Shown: positions 9,029 through 19,853, numbered from the stretch's first letter. The stretch is DNA of 64,000 bases from Synergistaceae bacterium (GCA_030523725.1 JAUNHV010000001.1:248001-312000), one strand, 5' to 3'. A program made the numbers and translations. The notes: generated from the letters alone by a model not told the origin.

Positions 9029-9261
9029 TTAAATAAAACATTTTGTCCAATTAATGAATAAAGTCCTAGGTAAATTGATGCTACTAGCGTAAAACCTATC
9101 AAAGCTCTCAAATAAATTAGAAAAACATGAGATGCCTTTAATTCTCCTCTCATAATTTTTGCTGCTAATCTTGACAAGAACAAACTTGAAATAAATGATA
9201 TAAGGGCAACTAGTGCTTGCAGATTCACAAAAGAAATTTCTAAATTGAAAAATTTAACCAT
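9025..9261 (-). CDS. Small two-segment membrane protein, unknown function
   Basis: A 78-residue protein not recognised as any named family. It has two long hydrophobic stretches (about residues 11-32 and 45-70) separated by a short basic loop containing RLAAKIMRGELK. It starts 1 bp after folC ends and overlaps meaB by 4 bp (ATGA), so it is certainly read in the same transcript and likely coupled to meaB translation. This tight packing and the amphipathic loop support a real gene rather than a chance frame. Confidence 0.7.
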   Translation of the reverse strand: MVKFFNLEISFVNLQALVALISFISSLFLSRLAAKIMRGELKASHVFLIYLRALIGFTLVASIYLGLYSLIGQNVLFK

Positions 9262-9262
9262 A

Positions 9263-10549
9263 CTAATAATCTGCCTGATACATTTTTTTTACATAACCAA
9301 CTAAAAACAAACTCCCCAAAATTATTATTGGATTACTAAGCTTTTTTGCCATTTCAATAGCATCTAGCGGAATAGAACAATTAGCAATGACAGTCAAGCC
9401 TACTTCTCTTGCAATACACGCTATTTCAGAAGCTTTCATACTACGGGAATTATTCGGAACTTCAGTTGCAATAAAATTTGCATCAAGTAATTTCAAGTAT
9501 AACAAAGAAGTTTTTACATCTTTATCTTTCATCATTGCAACAACTAATGTTATTTTTGTGTTGCATAATTTTAATAGAGTTGTACATAATTTTTGTATTG
9601 CATGAGGGTTGTGGCCACCATCTAGAATTATCAATGGGTAACTTGAAATGATCTCAAAACGTCCTGGCCAAATTACCGTACTTACACCGCTATATATGAA
9701 TTGTTGATTAATCCTCGGGAAGTACTGTATTAAACGATATGTAATATATATTGCAAAAGCAACATTTTCCGAAGCAAAGGTACCTAATAATGGGGTCGTG
9801 TAATTTTTTTTTAATCCTTTAAAGGTTAAAGAAAATTGTGTGCTACTTAAAGAACATATAACGTTAGTAATACTTGCTTCACTGGTAAATATATTACTTG
9901 AAGTCTTATGTAAATTTGCAATATTAATAAAAAGTTTATTAAGAGACTCTTGACCGTAAAAAATTGCCAACGAACCTTGTCTAATAACAGCAAATTTTTC
10001 ATTGGCAATCTTTTCCAATGTATTGCCCAAAAACTGTTGATGGTCTAAATCAATTTGACAGATTACAGAGCATACAACATTCGTTAATATACTAGTTGCA
10101 TCAAATCTGCCTCCCATCCCAGCCTCTACAACAGCTACCTCTACATTTTGAGAAGACATAATCAGAATTGCTGCCACCGTCGTAAGCTCAAAAAACGTTG
10201 GTGGAGATTTCTTTAGTTTTATATTACGTGCAATTGCACCTTCAATTTTATCAAGTGCTTCATGCCAATAAGCTGATAATGTTTTTTTTCCAAAAAGCAA
10301 AAGCCTTTCTTCAAAATCAACTAAGTGTGGACTTGTATAAAGAGCTGTTGAATATCCACTTTTAAGTAAAATATTATGAATTGTAGCAGCTGTGCTTCCC
10401 TTGCCATTAGTTCCAACTACATGAATAACTCTCGTAGTATGCTGGGGATTACCAAGTTCATTTAGTAAACAAGCTACCCTCGAAAGTCCAGGTTTTATAC
10501 CAGGACTTGCTAGTTTTTCAATTCTATCCTCTACTGATAAACTGTTCAT
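9263..10549 (-). CDS. folC: Folylpolyglutamate synthase / dihydrofolate synthase
   Basis: Adds glutamates to folates (and to dihydropteroate in bifunctional members), an ATP-dependent cytoplasmic ligase of the Mur family. The 428 residues include the P-loop GTNGKGSTAATIHNIL near residue 46, TSPHLVDFEERLL, EAGMGGRFDATS, DHQQFLGNTLEKIANEK and the C-terminal DGGHNPHAI. It follows valS by 3 bp, an order (valS-folC) also found in Bacillus. Whether it has both activities cannot be told from the sequence alone. Confidence 0.93.
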   Translation of the reverse strand: MNSLSVEDRIEKLASPGIKPGLSRVACLLNELGNPQHTTRVIHVVGTNGKGSTAATIHNILLKSGYSTALYTSPHLVDFEERLLLFGKKTLSAYWHEALDKIEGAIARNIKLKKSPPTFFELTTVAAILIMSSQNVEVAVVEAGMGGRFDATSILTNVVCSVICQIDLDHQQFLGNTLEKIANEKFAVIRQGSLAIFYGQESLNKLFINIANLHKTSSNIFTSEASITNVICSLSSTQFSLTFKGLKKNYTTPLLGTFASENVAFAIYITYRLIQYFPRINQQFIYSGVSTVIWPGRFEIISSYPLIILDGGHNPHAIQKLCTTLLKLCNTKITLVVAMMKDKDVKTSLLYLKLLDANFIATEVPNNSRSMKASEIACIAREVGLTVIANCSIPLDAIEMAKKLSNPIIILGSLFLVGYVKKMYQADY

Positions 10550-10552
10550 TAA

Positions 10553-13204
10553 TTAGTTTGTTAAATTTTCAATGTTTAGACGTATTCTCGCTAATTTTTT
10601 TTCGTTTTCAGAAAGATCATTGGTTGTTTTCGCAATAACGTCCTTAGGTGCTCGTTCAACGAACTGCTTATTTGAAAGTTTATTTTTTTCTTTTGTAATG
10701 TCAAGTTCAAGCTTTTTCACTTCAAGTTTTAAACGAGCTAGTTCTTTATCGAGATCTAATAAATCTCCTACAGGCAAATAAACCTGTACATTGTCGAGAA
10801 CTGATGCTAGTGATTTATGGGGTTTTGAACTGTCATCTTTCATGAAAATAATATCATCAGCTTTAGCAAGTAGTTTAATTGCGGCAATATTGTCATTTAG
10901 CAAACTAAGAGACTTATCATCATTTGTCTGAAGAATAAACTTATTTACCTTTTGTGAAGGTGCGACATGTGCTTCTACACGTAAATTTCTCATTGAACGG
11001 ATTATTTCACAAACAGCTACCATGTCATCGATAACATCAGTTCTAATTTCTTTTTCAATTTTTGGCCAAGAATTGTTCATCAGAAAAGAATCGCCAAATG
11101 GAAAAGCATGCCAAAGTTCTTCTGTAACAAACGGAATAATTGGATGGAGCAATTTCAATACATTTTTAAATACATAAAGCAAAACTGATTGAGTAGAAGC
11201 TTTTCTACTTGTCCCTTCATCCCCCCGCAAGGCTGGCTTAGCAAGTTCAAGATACCAATCACAAAGCTCCCCCCATGTAAAGTCATACATCAACCTAGCA
11301 GCTTCACCAAAGAAATAACCATCAAGCAATCTTGTCATTTCTTGAGCAACCTGCGCCGTTCTCTCTAAAATCCATTCATCGTGCAAACGCAAGTCTAGCT
11401 CATTAAAGTTTTCATTCTCTTTTGCTCCATCAAGGTTCATAAGAGCAAACCTACTTGCATTCCACAACTTATTCATAAACAATCTATAGGTTGAAATTCT
11501 TTCCTTGGACAGAAAAATATCTCTGCCTTGAACTGTTAATGATGCCATAGTTAAACGCAAAGCATCGGCACCATATTCATCAACAATCAAAAGTGGATCT
11601 ATAACGTTCCCTTTTGACTTGCTCATTTTCTGCCCTTTCTCATCTCTTACAAGGGCATGTATATAAACATCATGAAAAGGAACTTCGTCATTCATATTTT
11701 CCAGGCCAAACATAATCATACGAGCTACCCAGAAGAAAATTATGTCAAAACCCGTAACTAAAACACTTGTAGGATAGAATTTTTTTAATGTCTTTGTTGC
11801 ATCTGGCCAACCCATTGTAGAAAAAGGCCAAAGTCCAGATGAGAACCATGTATCAAGCACATCTTCATCTTGTTTTAAGTTAGAGCTGCCACATTTTTGG
11901 CAGGTATGAGGAGTTTCTTCTGCAACTATTACTTCTCCACAATTTTGACAATACCAAGCAGGAATTCTATGTCCCCACCAAAGTTGACGCGAAATGCACC
12001 AGTCTCTAATGTTTTCCATCCACTGGTAATAAACATTTGTCCATTGTTCAGGAACAAACTTAATTTTACCAGCATTTACACTTTTTACACCAGCATCAGC
12101 AAGAGGCCTCGTCTTAACAAACCACTGTTCCGAGAGATAAGGTTCAATTATTGTATGACAACGGTAACATTCACCAACTGAATGTTTTAAGTCTGAAACA
12201 GACAAGAGAACTCCAAGATCCTTCAAATCCTTGCAAATTTTTTCTCGAGCTTCAAACCTATCCATACCTACATATTTGCCAGCATTCTCATTCATTTTGC
12301 CAGTGCTGTCAATTACGGAAATTTGCTCTAAATTGTGACGCTGTCCAACGAGGAAGTCATTAGGATCATGAGCTGGTGTTATTTTTACACAACCTGTTCC
12401 AAACTCAGGGTCAACCATAATATCTTCTATAACAGGAATCACTCTATTTACGATTGGGACAATAACTTTTTTTCCAACTAAGTGGCGATTTTTTTCGTCC
12501 CTAGGATGGATTGCAATTGCAGTATCACCTAAAAGAGTTTCTGGACGAGTTGTCATTACTATGACTCCTCCATCAGTACCATCCGCAAATTTATAAATAC
12601 ACTTGTAGAACTTTCCATCACGTTCATGGTGTTCAACTTCAAGATCAGAAAGTGCAGTCTGACACCTAGGACACCAATTAATTAAATACTTTCCGCGATA
12701 AATAAGACCTTTTTTATAGAGATTCACAAAATTTTTACGGACAGCACGTGACAAACCTTCATCCATGGTAAAACGCTCACGCTCCCAGTCACAAGAAGCG
12801 CCAAGTTTTTTCAATTGCCCAATTATAGTGTTACCGTATTTTTGTTTCCAATCCCAAACTCGTTTTACAAATTCTTCTCTGCCTAAATCCTGCCTTTTTA
12901 TGCCATCTTTAGCAAGATCTCTTTCAACAACATTCTGCGTTGCAATTCCGGCATGATCCGTTCCTGGAAGCCATAAAACTTCATAGCCTTGCATTCTTTT
13001 TGTGCGGCAAAGTATATCTTGCAGGGTATTATCTAGCGCATGTCCTACGTGTAATGAACCAGTAACATTTGGAGGTGGAATAACAATGGAAAAAGCAGGT
13101 TTTACAGAAGTCTCATCTGCATGGAAAAGTCTAGCTTTCACCCATTCTTCATACCATTTATCCTCTATAGGCTTAGGATCATACGATTTATCTAGCTCTT
13201 GCAT
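10553..13204 (-). CDS. valS: Valyl-tRNA synthetase
   Basis: Class I synthetase charging tRNA-Val. The 883-residue protein has the HIGH-type motif PPPNVTGSLHVGHA near residue 43, the KMSKS loop GQKMSKSKGNVIDP near residue 527, an editing domain between them (MTTRPETLLGDTAI), a CxxC pair (CQNCGEV and CQKCGSS) and a C-terminal lysine-rich coiled coil of the ValRS arm. All core motifs are intact. The gap to engB is only 36 bp, so there is no room for a T-box leader, unlike many Firmicutes valS genes. Confidence 0.97.
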   Translation of the reverse strand: MQELDKSYDPKPIEDKWYEEWVKARLFHADETSVKPAFSIVIPPPNVTGSLHVGHALDNTLQDILCRTKRMQGYEVLWLPGTDHAGIATQNVVERDLAKDGIKRQDLGREEFVKRVWDWKQKYGNTIIGQLKKLGASCDWERERFTMDEGLSRAVRKNFVNLYKKGLIYRGKYLINWCPRCQTALSDLEVEHHERDGKFYKCIYKFADGTDGGVIVMTTRPETLLGDTAIAIHPRDEKNRHLVGKKVIVPIVNRVIPVIEDIMVDPEFGTGCVKITPAHDPNDFLVGQRHNLEQISVIDSTGKMNENAGKYVGMDRFEAREKICKDLKDLGVLLSVSDLKHSVGECYRCHTIIEPYLSEQWFVKTRPLADAGVKSVNAGKIKFVPEQWTNVYYQWMENIRDWCISRQLWWGHRIPAWYCQNCGEVIVAEETPHTCQKCGSSNLKQDEDVLDTWFSSGLWPFSTMGWPDATKTLKKFYPTSVLVTGFDIIFFWVARMIMFGLENMNDEVPFHDVYIHALVRDEKGQKMSKSKGNVIDPLLIVDEYGADALRLTMASLTVQGRDIFLSKERISTYRLFMNKLWNASRFALMNLDGAKENENFNELDLRLHDEWILERTAQVAQEMTRLLDGYFFGEAARLMYDFTWGELCDWYLELAKPALRGDEGTSRKASTQSVLLYVFKNVLKLLHPIIPFVTEELWHAFPFGDSFLMNNSWPKIEKEIRTDVIDDMVAVCEIIRSMRNLRVEAHVAPSQKVNKFILQTNDDKSLSLLNDNIAAIKLLAKADDIIFMKDDSSKPHKSLASVLDNVQVYLPVGDLLDLDKELARLKLEVKKLELDITKEKNKLSNKQFVERAPKDVIAKTTNDLSENEKKLARIRLNIENLTN

Positions 13205-13240
13205 TTTATATCCCCTCCCACAATTTGTCTAAAAACATTA

Positions 13241-13840
13241 TTATATGCATTTTAGTCTTTTAATTACTTGAAGTAACGTACTTCTCAATTCATCAATATT
13301 TAACGTTTGATCTCCAGATGTGATAATTGGTGGCACTATTGAAAATAAGCACTCACTAGCCAATTTATCGTAATTAGCTTTTCGTTTTGTTTTAGCAATT
13401 TTATCCGCTTTAGTAAACACAACTAACGATGGAACATCAATAGATTTTAAGTATTTACACATCAAATAATCATTTTCAAGCATGCCATGGCGAAAATCTA
13501 TTAACTGCACCACAAAAGAAATTGGACGTATGGAAGTAAAATAAGAATCTATTAATTTTTGCCATTCTTTTCGTTCAGAATGTCCACGTGAAGCAAATCC
13601 ATAACCTGGCAAATCAACTAAGTTAAAAGTTAAATTGTCCGCCTCAACTTCGTAGAAATTTATACTCCGTGTTTTTCCAGGCTGAGAACTTACTTTTGCC
13701 AGTCTTCTACCTAATAACACATTGATTAATGTTGATTTTCCAACATTTGACCTACCTACAAAAGCAACCTCAGTATACTTAACATCTGGTAACTGTGTTT
13801 TGTTGAAAGCAGTACAAGTTAATTTTGCATTGAAATTCAT
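13241..13840 (-). CDS. engB: Ribosome-biogenesis GTPase EngB/YsxC
   Basis: TrmE-Era-EngA-like GTPase needed for 50S subunit maturation. The 199-residue protein shows G1 GRSNVGKSTLINVLLG, the conserved SSQPGKTRSINFYEV switch I, G3 DLPGYGFA and G4 TKADK. It overlaps the end of lon by 4 bp; the lon-engB neighbour pair is typical of Firmicutes. Confidence 0.95.
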   Translation of the reverse strand: MNFNAKLTCTAFNKTQLPDVKYTEVAFVGRSNVGKSTLINVLLGRRLAKVSSQPGKTRSINFYEVEADNLTFNLVDLPGYGFASRGHSERKEWQKLIDSYFTSIRPISFVVQLIDFRHGMLENDYLMCKYLKSIDVPSLVVFTKADKIAKTKRKANYDKLASECLFSIVPPIITSGDQTLNIDELRSTLLQVIKRLKCI

Positions 13841-16176
13841 TTTTTAAACACTAACTTAAAAACCTGATCAATTCTCGAAACATAATGCAATTTTAATCCC
13901 TTTTTCACCCATAATTTTAAATCTGCAACATCAGGTTTATTAAGCAAAGGGATAATAAGTTCATTAATTCCAAGTCTCCTAGCAGCTAATATTTTTTCTT
14001 TTATTCCCCCAATTGGTAAAACGTCCCCTGTTAATGACATTTCACCAGTCATTGCGAATTTATTATTGATTTCTTTCTCTGTTAATGCAGAAAAAAGAGC
14101 AACAGCTATTGTTATCCCTGCTGATGGACCATCTTTAGGGACAGCACCGGCTGGAACATGTACATGAACATCAACTTTATTCCACTGCAGCTTATTAAGT
14201 CCATAAAGTTTAGCATTCGACTTTATGTGAGCTAAGGCATTCGTCGCAGACTCTTTAAATATATCTCCAAGGTTACCCGTAAGCTTTAAACGACCGGAAC
14301 CTACCATTTTAACTGCCTGTATTAAAAGCACATCTCCACCAGTTGATGTCCAAGCAAGACCTATTCCAGTCCCTATGTTTGGATCAACAGGTAATAGAGT
14401 GTCATAAGATTTAGGACTTCCAAGAAATTCTAACAAGTACTTGTCTGTAAGGGTAAATTCATCTATATCTTTATTTTTAGCTTCTTCAAATTGAACAGCA
14501 ACTTTTCTAGCAATTTTACATAACACTCTATCAAGCTGTCTAACACCTGCTTCGTGTGTATAACCTATTATTATTTTCTTTACTAAATCATCTTCTATAA
14601 TCAGTTCATGCTCAGTAAGCCCATGTTCTTTTCTAATTTTGGGCAACAAATGTCGCTTAGCTATCTGTAATTTTTCTTCCATTACATAGCCCGACAAAGA
14701 AATGATCTCCATTCTATCTAATAATGGATATGGTATTGCATCATAATTATTGGCAGTAGTTATAAAAACTACTTTACTCAAGTCAAAGGAAACCTCAAGA
14801 AAATTATCAGTAAAGTGACTATTTTGCTCACTATCTAATACCTCAAGCAAGGCACTAGCAGGATCTCCTTTATAATCACTGGAAATTTTATCAATTTCAT
14901 CCAACAAAATTAATGGATTATTTACACCACATTGCTTTATGCTATAAATTATCCGTCCTGGTTGAGCTCCCAAATATGTTCTTCTATGTCCACGAATTTC
15001 AGCTTCATCATGCATTCCACCGAGAGCAATTTGAACAAATTCTCTTCCCATTGCTCTTGCTATAGATCTTGCTATAGACGTTTTGCCAACTCCTGGAGCA
15101 CCAACAAAACATAAAATTTGATTTCTGATGTTTTGTCCAGCACGTTTTCTTGCAACTAGATATTCAAGTATACGTTCTTTTGCCTCATCCAATCCCCAGT
15201 GATCTTTATTCAATATTTGTTTTGCACTTTTGATATTCAAATTATCAGTTGATGAGATATTCCAAGGCAAATCACACAATATTTCAACATATGCACGAGA
15301 AACACCAGCTTCAGGAGAACCTGGTTGAAGTTTTTTCAAACGGTTTAATTCTTTTTTTACCTTAACAAAAATTTCGTTAGGCATAGAAACAGCCTGAGCC
15401 TTCTTTAACAATTCATTGGCTTCAGACTCTAGTGAAATATCGTCGCCAAGCTCTTCATTGATAATCTTTAGCTTTTCTCTTAAATAGTATTTTTTTTGGT
15501 CAATATCAAGATTTCTTTTAACTTCTTCTTCAAGATTATGTTGCATTTCAAGCAAAGAGTTTTCATGCAATAGCTCAACCAATAACCTTCGCAACTGTAC
15601 CAACAGCGTTGGAACTGCCAATATTTCCTGTTTTACATTATATTTTAAGGTTGTATTTGCAAGTGCAACGTATATAAGCTCTTCTGGATTTTTTATATCT
15701 TGGATATTAGGATTAATTTTGCCTGGAAATTTAAAATCAAGTGCATCATTTCTAAAACATTGCTCAATAACCGAACGCATTAATGTTCCCACTTCAGCAG
15801 AACTAGTTCGCTTGGACTGTGTGAATTGGGTCACATTAGCTATTTTAAAATCTCCCACATCCTGTAAAGATTCTATTTTTGCACGGCTCAATCCCATTAG
15901 AACAATTCTTAATGAGCCATCCGGTAAACGTATTGACTGGTTCATCTCGACACTACAAATTGTTCCTATGGAATACAGATTATCCATTTCAGGCTGAGAA
16001 TTAACATCAGCCTGATGCATCTCACCAACTACAAACACAGATAATCCCTTAGATGCAGCATACTCGAGAGCACTAACTGACGCTCTCACAGTAACAATCA
16101 AGGGATTTAATATATGTGGTAATACAGAAACACCGTATACCGTAACTAACGGTAAATCTTCAATATTATGATTCAT
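13837..16176 (-). CDS. lon: ATP-dependent Lon protease
   Basis: Cytoplasmic AAA+ serine protease degrading damaged and regulatory proteins. The 779 residues comprise an N-terminal substrate-binding LON domain (about 1-200), a coiled-coil linker, the AAA module with Walker A GAPGVGKTSIARSIA (near 350) and Walker B LILLDEIDKI, and the C-terminal protease domain with the catalytic Ser in PKDGPSAGITIA and the catalytic Lys in GGIKEKILAA. Length and domain order match LonA. It follows clpX by 1 bp. Confidence 0.97.
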   Translation of the reverse strand: MNHNIEDLPLVTVYGVSVLPHILNPLIVTVRASVSALEYAASKGLSVFVVGEMHQADVNSQPEMDNLYSIGTICSVEMNQSIRLPDGSLRIVLMGLSRAKIESLQDVGDFKIANVTQFTQSKRTSSAEVGTLMRSVIEQCFRNDALDFKFPGKINPNIQDIKNPEELIYVALANTTLKYNVKQEILAVPTLLVQLRRLLVELLHENSLLEMQHNLEEEVKRNLDIDQKKYYLREKLKIINEELGDDISLESEANELLKKAQAVSMPNEIFVKVKKELNRLKKLQPGSPEAGVSRAYVEILCDLPWNISSTDNLNIKSAKQILNKDHWGLDEAKERILEYLVARKRAGQNIRNQILCFVGAPGVGKTSIARSIARAMGREFVQIALGGMHDEAEIRGHRRTYLGAQPGRIIYSIKQCGVNNPLILLDEIDKISSDYKGDPASALLEVLDSEQNSHFTDNFLEVSFDLSKVVFITTANNYDAIPYPLLDRMEIISLSGYVMEEKLQIAKRHLLPKIRKEHGLTEHELIIEDDLVKKIIIGYTHEAGVRQLDRVLCKIARKVAVQFEEAKNKDIDEFTLTDKYLLEFLGSPKSYDTLLPVDPNIGTGIGLAWTSTGGDVLLIQAVKMVGSGRLKLTGNLGDIFKESATNALAHIKSNAKLYGLNKLQWNKVDVHVHVPAGAVPKDGPSAGITIAVALFSALTEKEINNKFAMTGEMSLTGDVLPIGGIKEKILAARRLGINELIIPLLNKPDVADLKLWVKKGLKLHYVSRIDQVFKLVFKK

Positions 16177-16177
16177 A

Positions 16178-17488
16178 TCACGCTAATCTTTCTTCTACTA
16201 ACTCTCTTGTTATCACAAGTTTTTTTGTATTTGGTTCAGACGGTAATTTATATTGAAAATCAAGTAAGATTTTTTCCATTATTGAACGCACGCCCCTAGC
16301 ACCTACACCAAGTTCAAATGCTTTCTTTGCTATCAGTTGTAGTGCAGTTTGCTCAAACTCAAGAACCACTCCATCGTAGGAAAATAGCTCCTGATATTGT
16401 TTCGTTGTTGCATTTTTAGGTTGTGTCATTATCTTTACTATTGCATCTTCATCAAGAGATTGCAAAGTTACAACCACAGGCAAGCGACCTATTAGCTCGG
16501 GTATAAGACCAAATTTGCGTAAATCATCTGGAACAACTTGAGAAATGAGCTTGTCACTTGCTTTTGAATTTTTATTAACAATATTTCCACGAAATCCCAA
16601 CTGACCATTTGAGGTGCGCTTAGAAATAAATTTTTCTATCCCAACAAAAGCACCACCGCATATGAACAAAATATTCTTGGTATCGATATATACACATTGC
16701 TGATTGGGATGCTTTCGCCCCCCATTAGGAGGAACAGAAGCCACAGTGCTCTCAATTATCTTTAATAAGGCTTGTTGAACACCTTCGCCAGAAACATCTC
16801 TAGTTATTGAAGTATTTTCAGATTTTCGTGCTATTTTATCTATCTCATCTATGTAGATAATGCCTTTTTCTGCCTTCTTGACATCATAATCAGCAGCAGC
16901 TAAGAGTCTAACTAAAATATTCTCCACATCATCGCCAACATATCCAGCCTCTGTTACCGTCGTTGCATCTGCAATAGCAAAAGGCACATTAAGTATCTTA
17001 GCCAAAGTTTGCGCTAAATAAGTTTTTCCACTTCCAGTAGGACCAATTAATAGGACATTATTCTTAGGCAATTCTGTTTTTTCTTTTGAACTATTACTAG
17101 ATTCAAGTACATTGATCCTTTTATAATGGTTATAGACAGCAACTGCAAGTATTTTTTTTGCTTCCTCTTGACCAATAACATACTGATCGAGATATTTTTT
17201 TATCTCCATTGGTTTAGGAAAACTTAACTTTTTGTCTTTATGCTGTATCTTAGCATCTTCAACTTCATCCTCGAACGATCTGGATTGCAATTTTTCCAAA
17301 TCTAGATCATCCTCTACCATATCAAACATTTCATTGATATATGCATTATAAAGATGAATACAGTCAAAACATATTTTTACGTCTCTATCATGTCTAGCAG
17401 AAATAGCAGGCATTTCCTCAGAAAGAGTACAACCACAAAAGGAACACTTGTTCTTATTGTGGCTATTTTTTCTACCGGTTTGTACCAT
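16178..17488 (-). CDS. clpX: ClpX, ATP-binding unfoldase of ClpXP
   Basis: AAA+ unfoldase feeding substrates to ClpP. The 436-residue protein has an N-terminal C4 zinc-binding domain (CSFCGC at 15-20 and CFDC about 20 residues later), Walker [16 protein letters not shown], the pore loop GYVGDDVE, Walker [13 protein letters not shown], and the [12 protein letters not shown] stretch in the position of the IGF-type ClpP-docking loop, read here as LGF. A short charged insert (about residues 57-90) lengthens the linker after the zinc domain. It is 7 bp from clpP. Confidence 0.96.
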   Translation of the reverse strand: MVQTGRKNSHNKNKCSFCGCTLSEEMPAISARHDRDVKICFDCIHLYNAYINEMFDMVEDDLDLEKLQSRSFEDEVEDAKIQHKDKKLSFPKPMEIKKYLDQYVIGQEEAKKILAVAVYNHYKRINVLESSNSSKEKTELPKNNVLLIGPTGSGKTYLAQTLAKILNVPFAIADATTVTEAGYVGDDVENILVRLLAAADYDVKKAEKGIIYIDEIDKIARKSENTSITRDVSGEGVQQALLKIIESTVASVPPNGGRKHPNQQCVYIDTKNILFICGGAFVGIEKFISKRTSNGQLGFRGNIVNKNSKASDKLISQVVPDDLRKFGLIPELIGRLPVVVTLQSLDEDAIVKIMTQPKNATTKQYQELFSYDGVVLEFEQTALQLIAKKAFELGVGARGVRSIMEKILLDFQYKLPSEPNTKKLVITRELVEERLA

Positions 17489-17495
17489 GAACTAT

Positions 17496-18083
17496 CTACC
17501 TTTTTGTGATAATTTCGTCAGCAATTCCATATTTAACCGCTTCTGTAGCAGTCATATAGAAATCACGTTCAGTATCATTCTGAATTTTTTCAAAAGTTTG
17601 TCCCGTATGAGAAGCTAATATTTCATTAAGTTTTTTTCTCGTTTTCTTTATTTCTTCTGCCTGAATAAGAATTTCAGTCTCCTGACCTTGAGCGCCTCCC
17701 ATCGGTTGATGTATCATTACCTTTGAATTTGGTAAGATAAAACGGGATCCTTTTTCTCCTGCAGCAAAAAGAACCGCAGCCATACTTGCAGCCATACCAA
17801 GACAAAGGGTTGAAACGCTCGGTTTTACAAACTGCATAGTGTCATATATTGCGAGCCCTGCAGAAACAGATCCACCAGGGCTATTTATGTAGAGTGAAAT
17901 TTGTTTGTCTGGATCCTCCAGTTCTAAAAAAAGTAACTGAGCAATTACAACATTTGCAACTATGTCATTTATTTCTGAACCTAAAAATATAATTCTATCC
18001 TTGAGCAAACGGCTGTATATATCGTAAGATCTCTCACCACCGTGCTCTGTTTGTTCAACTACAACTGGCACATAGTAAGACAT
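17496..18083 (-). CDS. clpP: ClpP protease subunit
   Basis: Serine peptidase forming the double heptameric ring. It is 195 residues with catalytic Ser in [16 protein letters not shown] (about 98), His in [12 protein letters not shown] (about 123) and Asp in the later NDTERDFYM region. [18 protein letters not shown] precedes the active site. It lies between tig and clpX with 5-7 bp gaps, the classic tig-clpP-clpX order. Confidence 0.97.
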   Translation of the reverse strand: MSYYVPVVVEQTEHGGERSYDIYSRLLKDRIIFLGSEINDIVANVVIAQLLFLELEDPDKQISLYINSPGGSVSAGLAIYDTMQFVKPSVSTLCLGMAASMAAVLFAAGEKGSRFILPNSKVMIHQPMGGAQGQETEILIQAEEIKKTRKKLNEILASHTGQTFEKIQNDTERDFYMTATEAVKYGIADEIITKR

Positions 18084-18088
18084 TTGTT

Positions 18089-19651
18089 TTAATCCTTCGT
18101 ACTGTCTTTATCATCAAGATTTAATAATAACTGCTCAGTTGTATCTTTTTTGGCTGTTGTTTTAGCTCTTTTGGCAGTTTTTCTCTCAGTTTTAACTTTC
18201 GTAGTAGCACTTTTTGATTTTGTCACTGTTTTTGCTTTATCTGTAGTTTTGGTTGCTTTTGCGGCGCTCTGTCCTTTAGAAGTTTCCCGTATTTTTTCTA
18301 GTGTTTTAGCAAAGTCTTCCCTAGTTACACTATTAGTAGTCACTTTTACCTTCGAAATCACTGCATCAAGTGCCTTTTTCATAAGTACACTTTCTTTGAA
18401 AGATGCAAAAGCCTGTTCATTTTTCATCAAGTTATCAGAAATTTGCTTCGGTGAAAGTCCCATTTTCATAGACATATTAATTAATTCTTTATTGTAATCA
18501 GACTCTTCGAGTGTAATATTATCGTCTCTTACAATGTGATAGAGAATCAAGGTATTCTTTACAGTTTGTTTTGCAATTTCATCTACTTTTTTTTCATTTT
18601 CATCTTTAGTAATTCCATTTTTCTTCAAAAAATCTTCAAGGGAAATTCGCTCTTTTTCACACTCAGTTTCTTGTCTCTTTTTTATGTTTTCTTTCTCTCG
18701 AGACACCATAACCTCAGGCAATTCAATATCAATACTAGAGGAAATTCTTTCCATTACATCTGCTTTCAGCGTTTCTTGAGCTCTAGACTCTTCCATAGAT
18801 TCAAGTTGTGTTCTTATGTCGTTTTTTAAAGCCTCCACCGATTCAAGCTTTCCTTGACTTAATTCTTTTACATGGTCATCTGTTAGTTCTGGTATTTCCT
18901 CTTTCAAAATACCTAAAACCTCAATATTGTAAATACTCTTAGATATTTTGCGTTCCTTCGTTTTCACTGAATTATCGACAGAATAAGTAATCTCTATCTT
19001 CACCTTTTCACCAGGCTTTTTTCCGACCAAATTCTCAAGAAATTCAGGTCTTGTATATCCTTTTTCTAACTTAATTTCTGACTTAAATTCTTCGTTAGAG
19101 CTGTGCTCTGTAGAATCATTATAGTAAATTTTAGTTGTATATTTTACTGATGCGACATCTCCTGCAACAAGAGCCCTATCTTCATAGGTAGGAACTGTCT
19201 TAGGATAAGATTTCTGAATTTCTTTTAACTCATCCTCAACCATGTTATCAGTAATTTTCACTACAGTTTTTGTTACTGCAATGTCTTGTAAATTAGGTAA
19301 TTCAAAATCAGGCTCAACATTAAACGTGACATTTACAACAAAATCAGAACCTAACTCCAGTTTCTCAAGCTTAATATCAGGATCTGAAATCAAATTTAAA
19401 TCATACTCCTCCACTATTCCTTGTAATGACTTTGTAAGTAAATTCTCCGCTACCTCAGGTAAAATAGACTGCTTTGGATAATATTTTTCCAAAATTACAC
19501 GTGGAACCTTACCTCTTCTAAACCCTTTTATATTTGCCTTTTGGGAGATATCCCTATAGGCATTCTCCAGTTGATCAATCACCTCATCTTGTAAAAAGGT
19601 TAACTTGATTTCTACAACTGTTTTCTCCTGTTTAATAATCTCACTTTTCAT
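18089..19651 (-). CDS. tig: Trigger factor with a long basic C-terminal tail
   Basis: Ribosome-bound chaperone and peptidyl-prolyl isomerase. The 520-residue frame carries the ribosome-docking signature ([19 protein letters not shown] near residues 40-58), a divergent FKBP-type domain (about 150-245) and the helical C-terminal chaperone arms. Typical trigger factors are about 430 residues. The excess is a tail from about 450, dominated by Lys, Thr and Ala (for example [19 protein letters not shown]), ending in an acidic stretch ([11 protein letters not shown]). A strong AAGGAG precedes the ATG. It is the first gene of the long minus-strand run. Confidence 0.93.
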   Translation of the reverse strand: MKSEIIKQEKTVVEIKLTFLQDEVIDQLENAYRDISQKANIKGFRRGKVPRVILEKYYPKQSILPEVAENLLTKSLQGIVEEYDLNLISDPDIKLEKLELGSDFVVNVTFNVEPDFELPNLQDIAVTKTVVKITDNMVEDELKEIQKSYPKTVPTYEDRALVAGDVASVKYTTKIYYNDSTEHSSNEEFKSEIKLEKGYTRPEFLENLVGKKPGEKVKIEITYSVDNSVKTKERKISKSIYNIEVLGILKEEIPELTDDHVKELSQGKLESVEALKNDIRTQLESMEESRAQETLKADVMERISSSIDIELPEVMVSREKENIKKRQETECEKERISLEDFLKKNGITKDENEKKVDEIAKQTVKNTLILYHIVRDDNITLEESDYNKELINMSMKMGLSPKQISDNLMKNEQAFASFKESVLMKKALDAVISKVKVTTNSVTREDFAKTLEKIRETSKGQSAAKATKTTDKAKTVTKSKSATTKVKTERKTAKRAKTTAKKDTTEQLLLNLDDKDSTKD

Positions 19652-19741
19652 TTCAACTTTCTCCTTTGTCTAGTAAGATTCAAAATTTACTATTTACGTG
19701 AAATAAAACTCAGCACTTTTCCTTCCACGATAACGGTGCGT

Positions 19742-19750
19742 ATTCTACCA
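19742..19750 (-). promoter_or_regulatory. Candidate extended -10 promoter for the tig-to-dxr run
   Basis: On the minus strand TGGTAGAAT reads as an extended -10 (TGn plus TAGAAT) about 90 bp before the tig ATG. No good -35 is present at 16-18 bp. The rest of the 202-bp gap between tig and the helicase gene shows no clear terminator. Confidence 0.4.
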
Positions 19751-19853
19751 CAAAACACGAAAAATTGATATGCTTTTTAATAGTTAGCCAGACGAAAAAT
19801 TTAGGACTATAGTTTAGTTAAATGATGGCTAATAACAAAAATATTGCTAATTA

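Noticed and set aside
13205-13240. T-box leader for valS
   Set aside because: Only 36 bp separate engB and valS; there is no room for a specifier hairpin and antiterminator.
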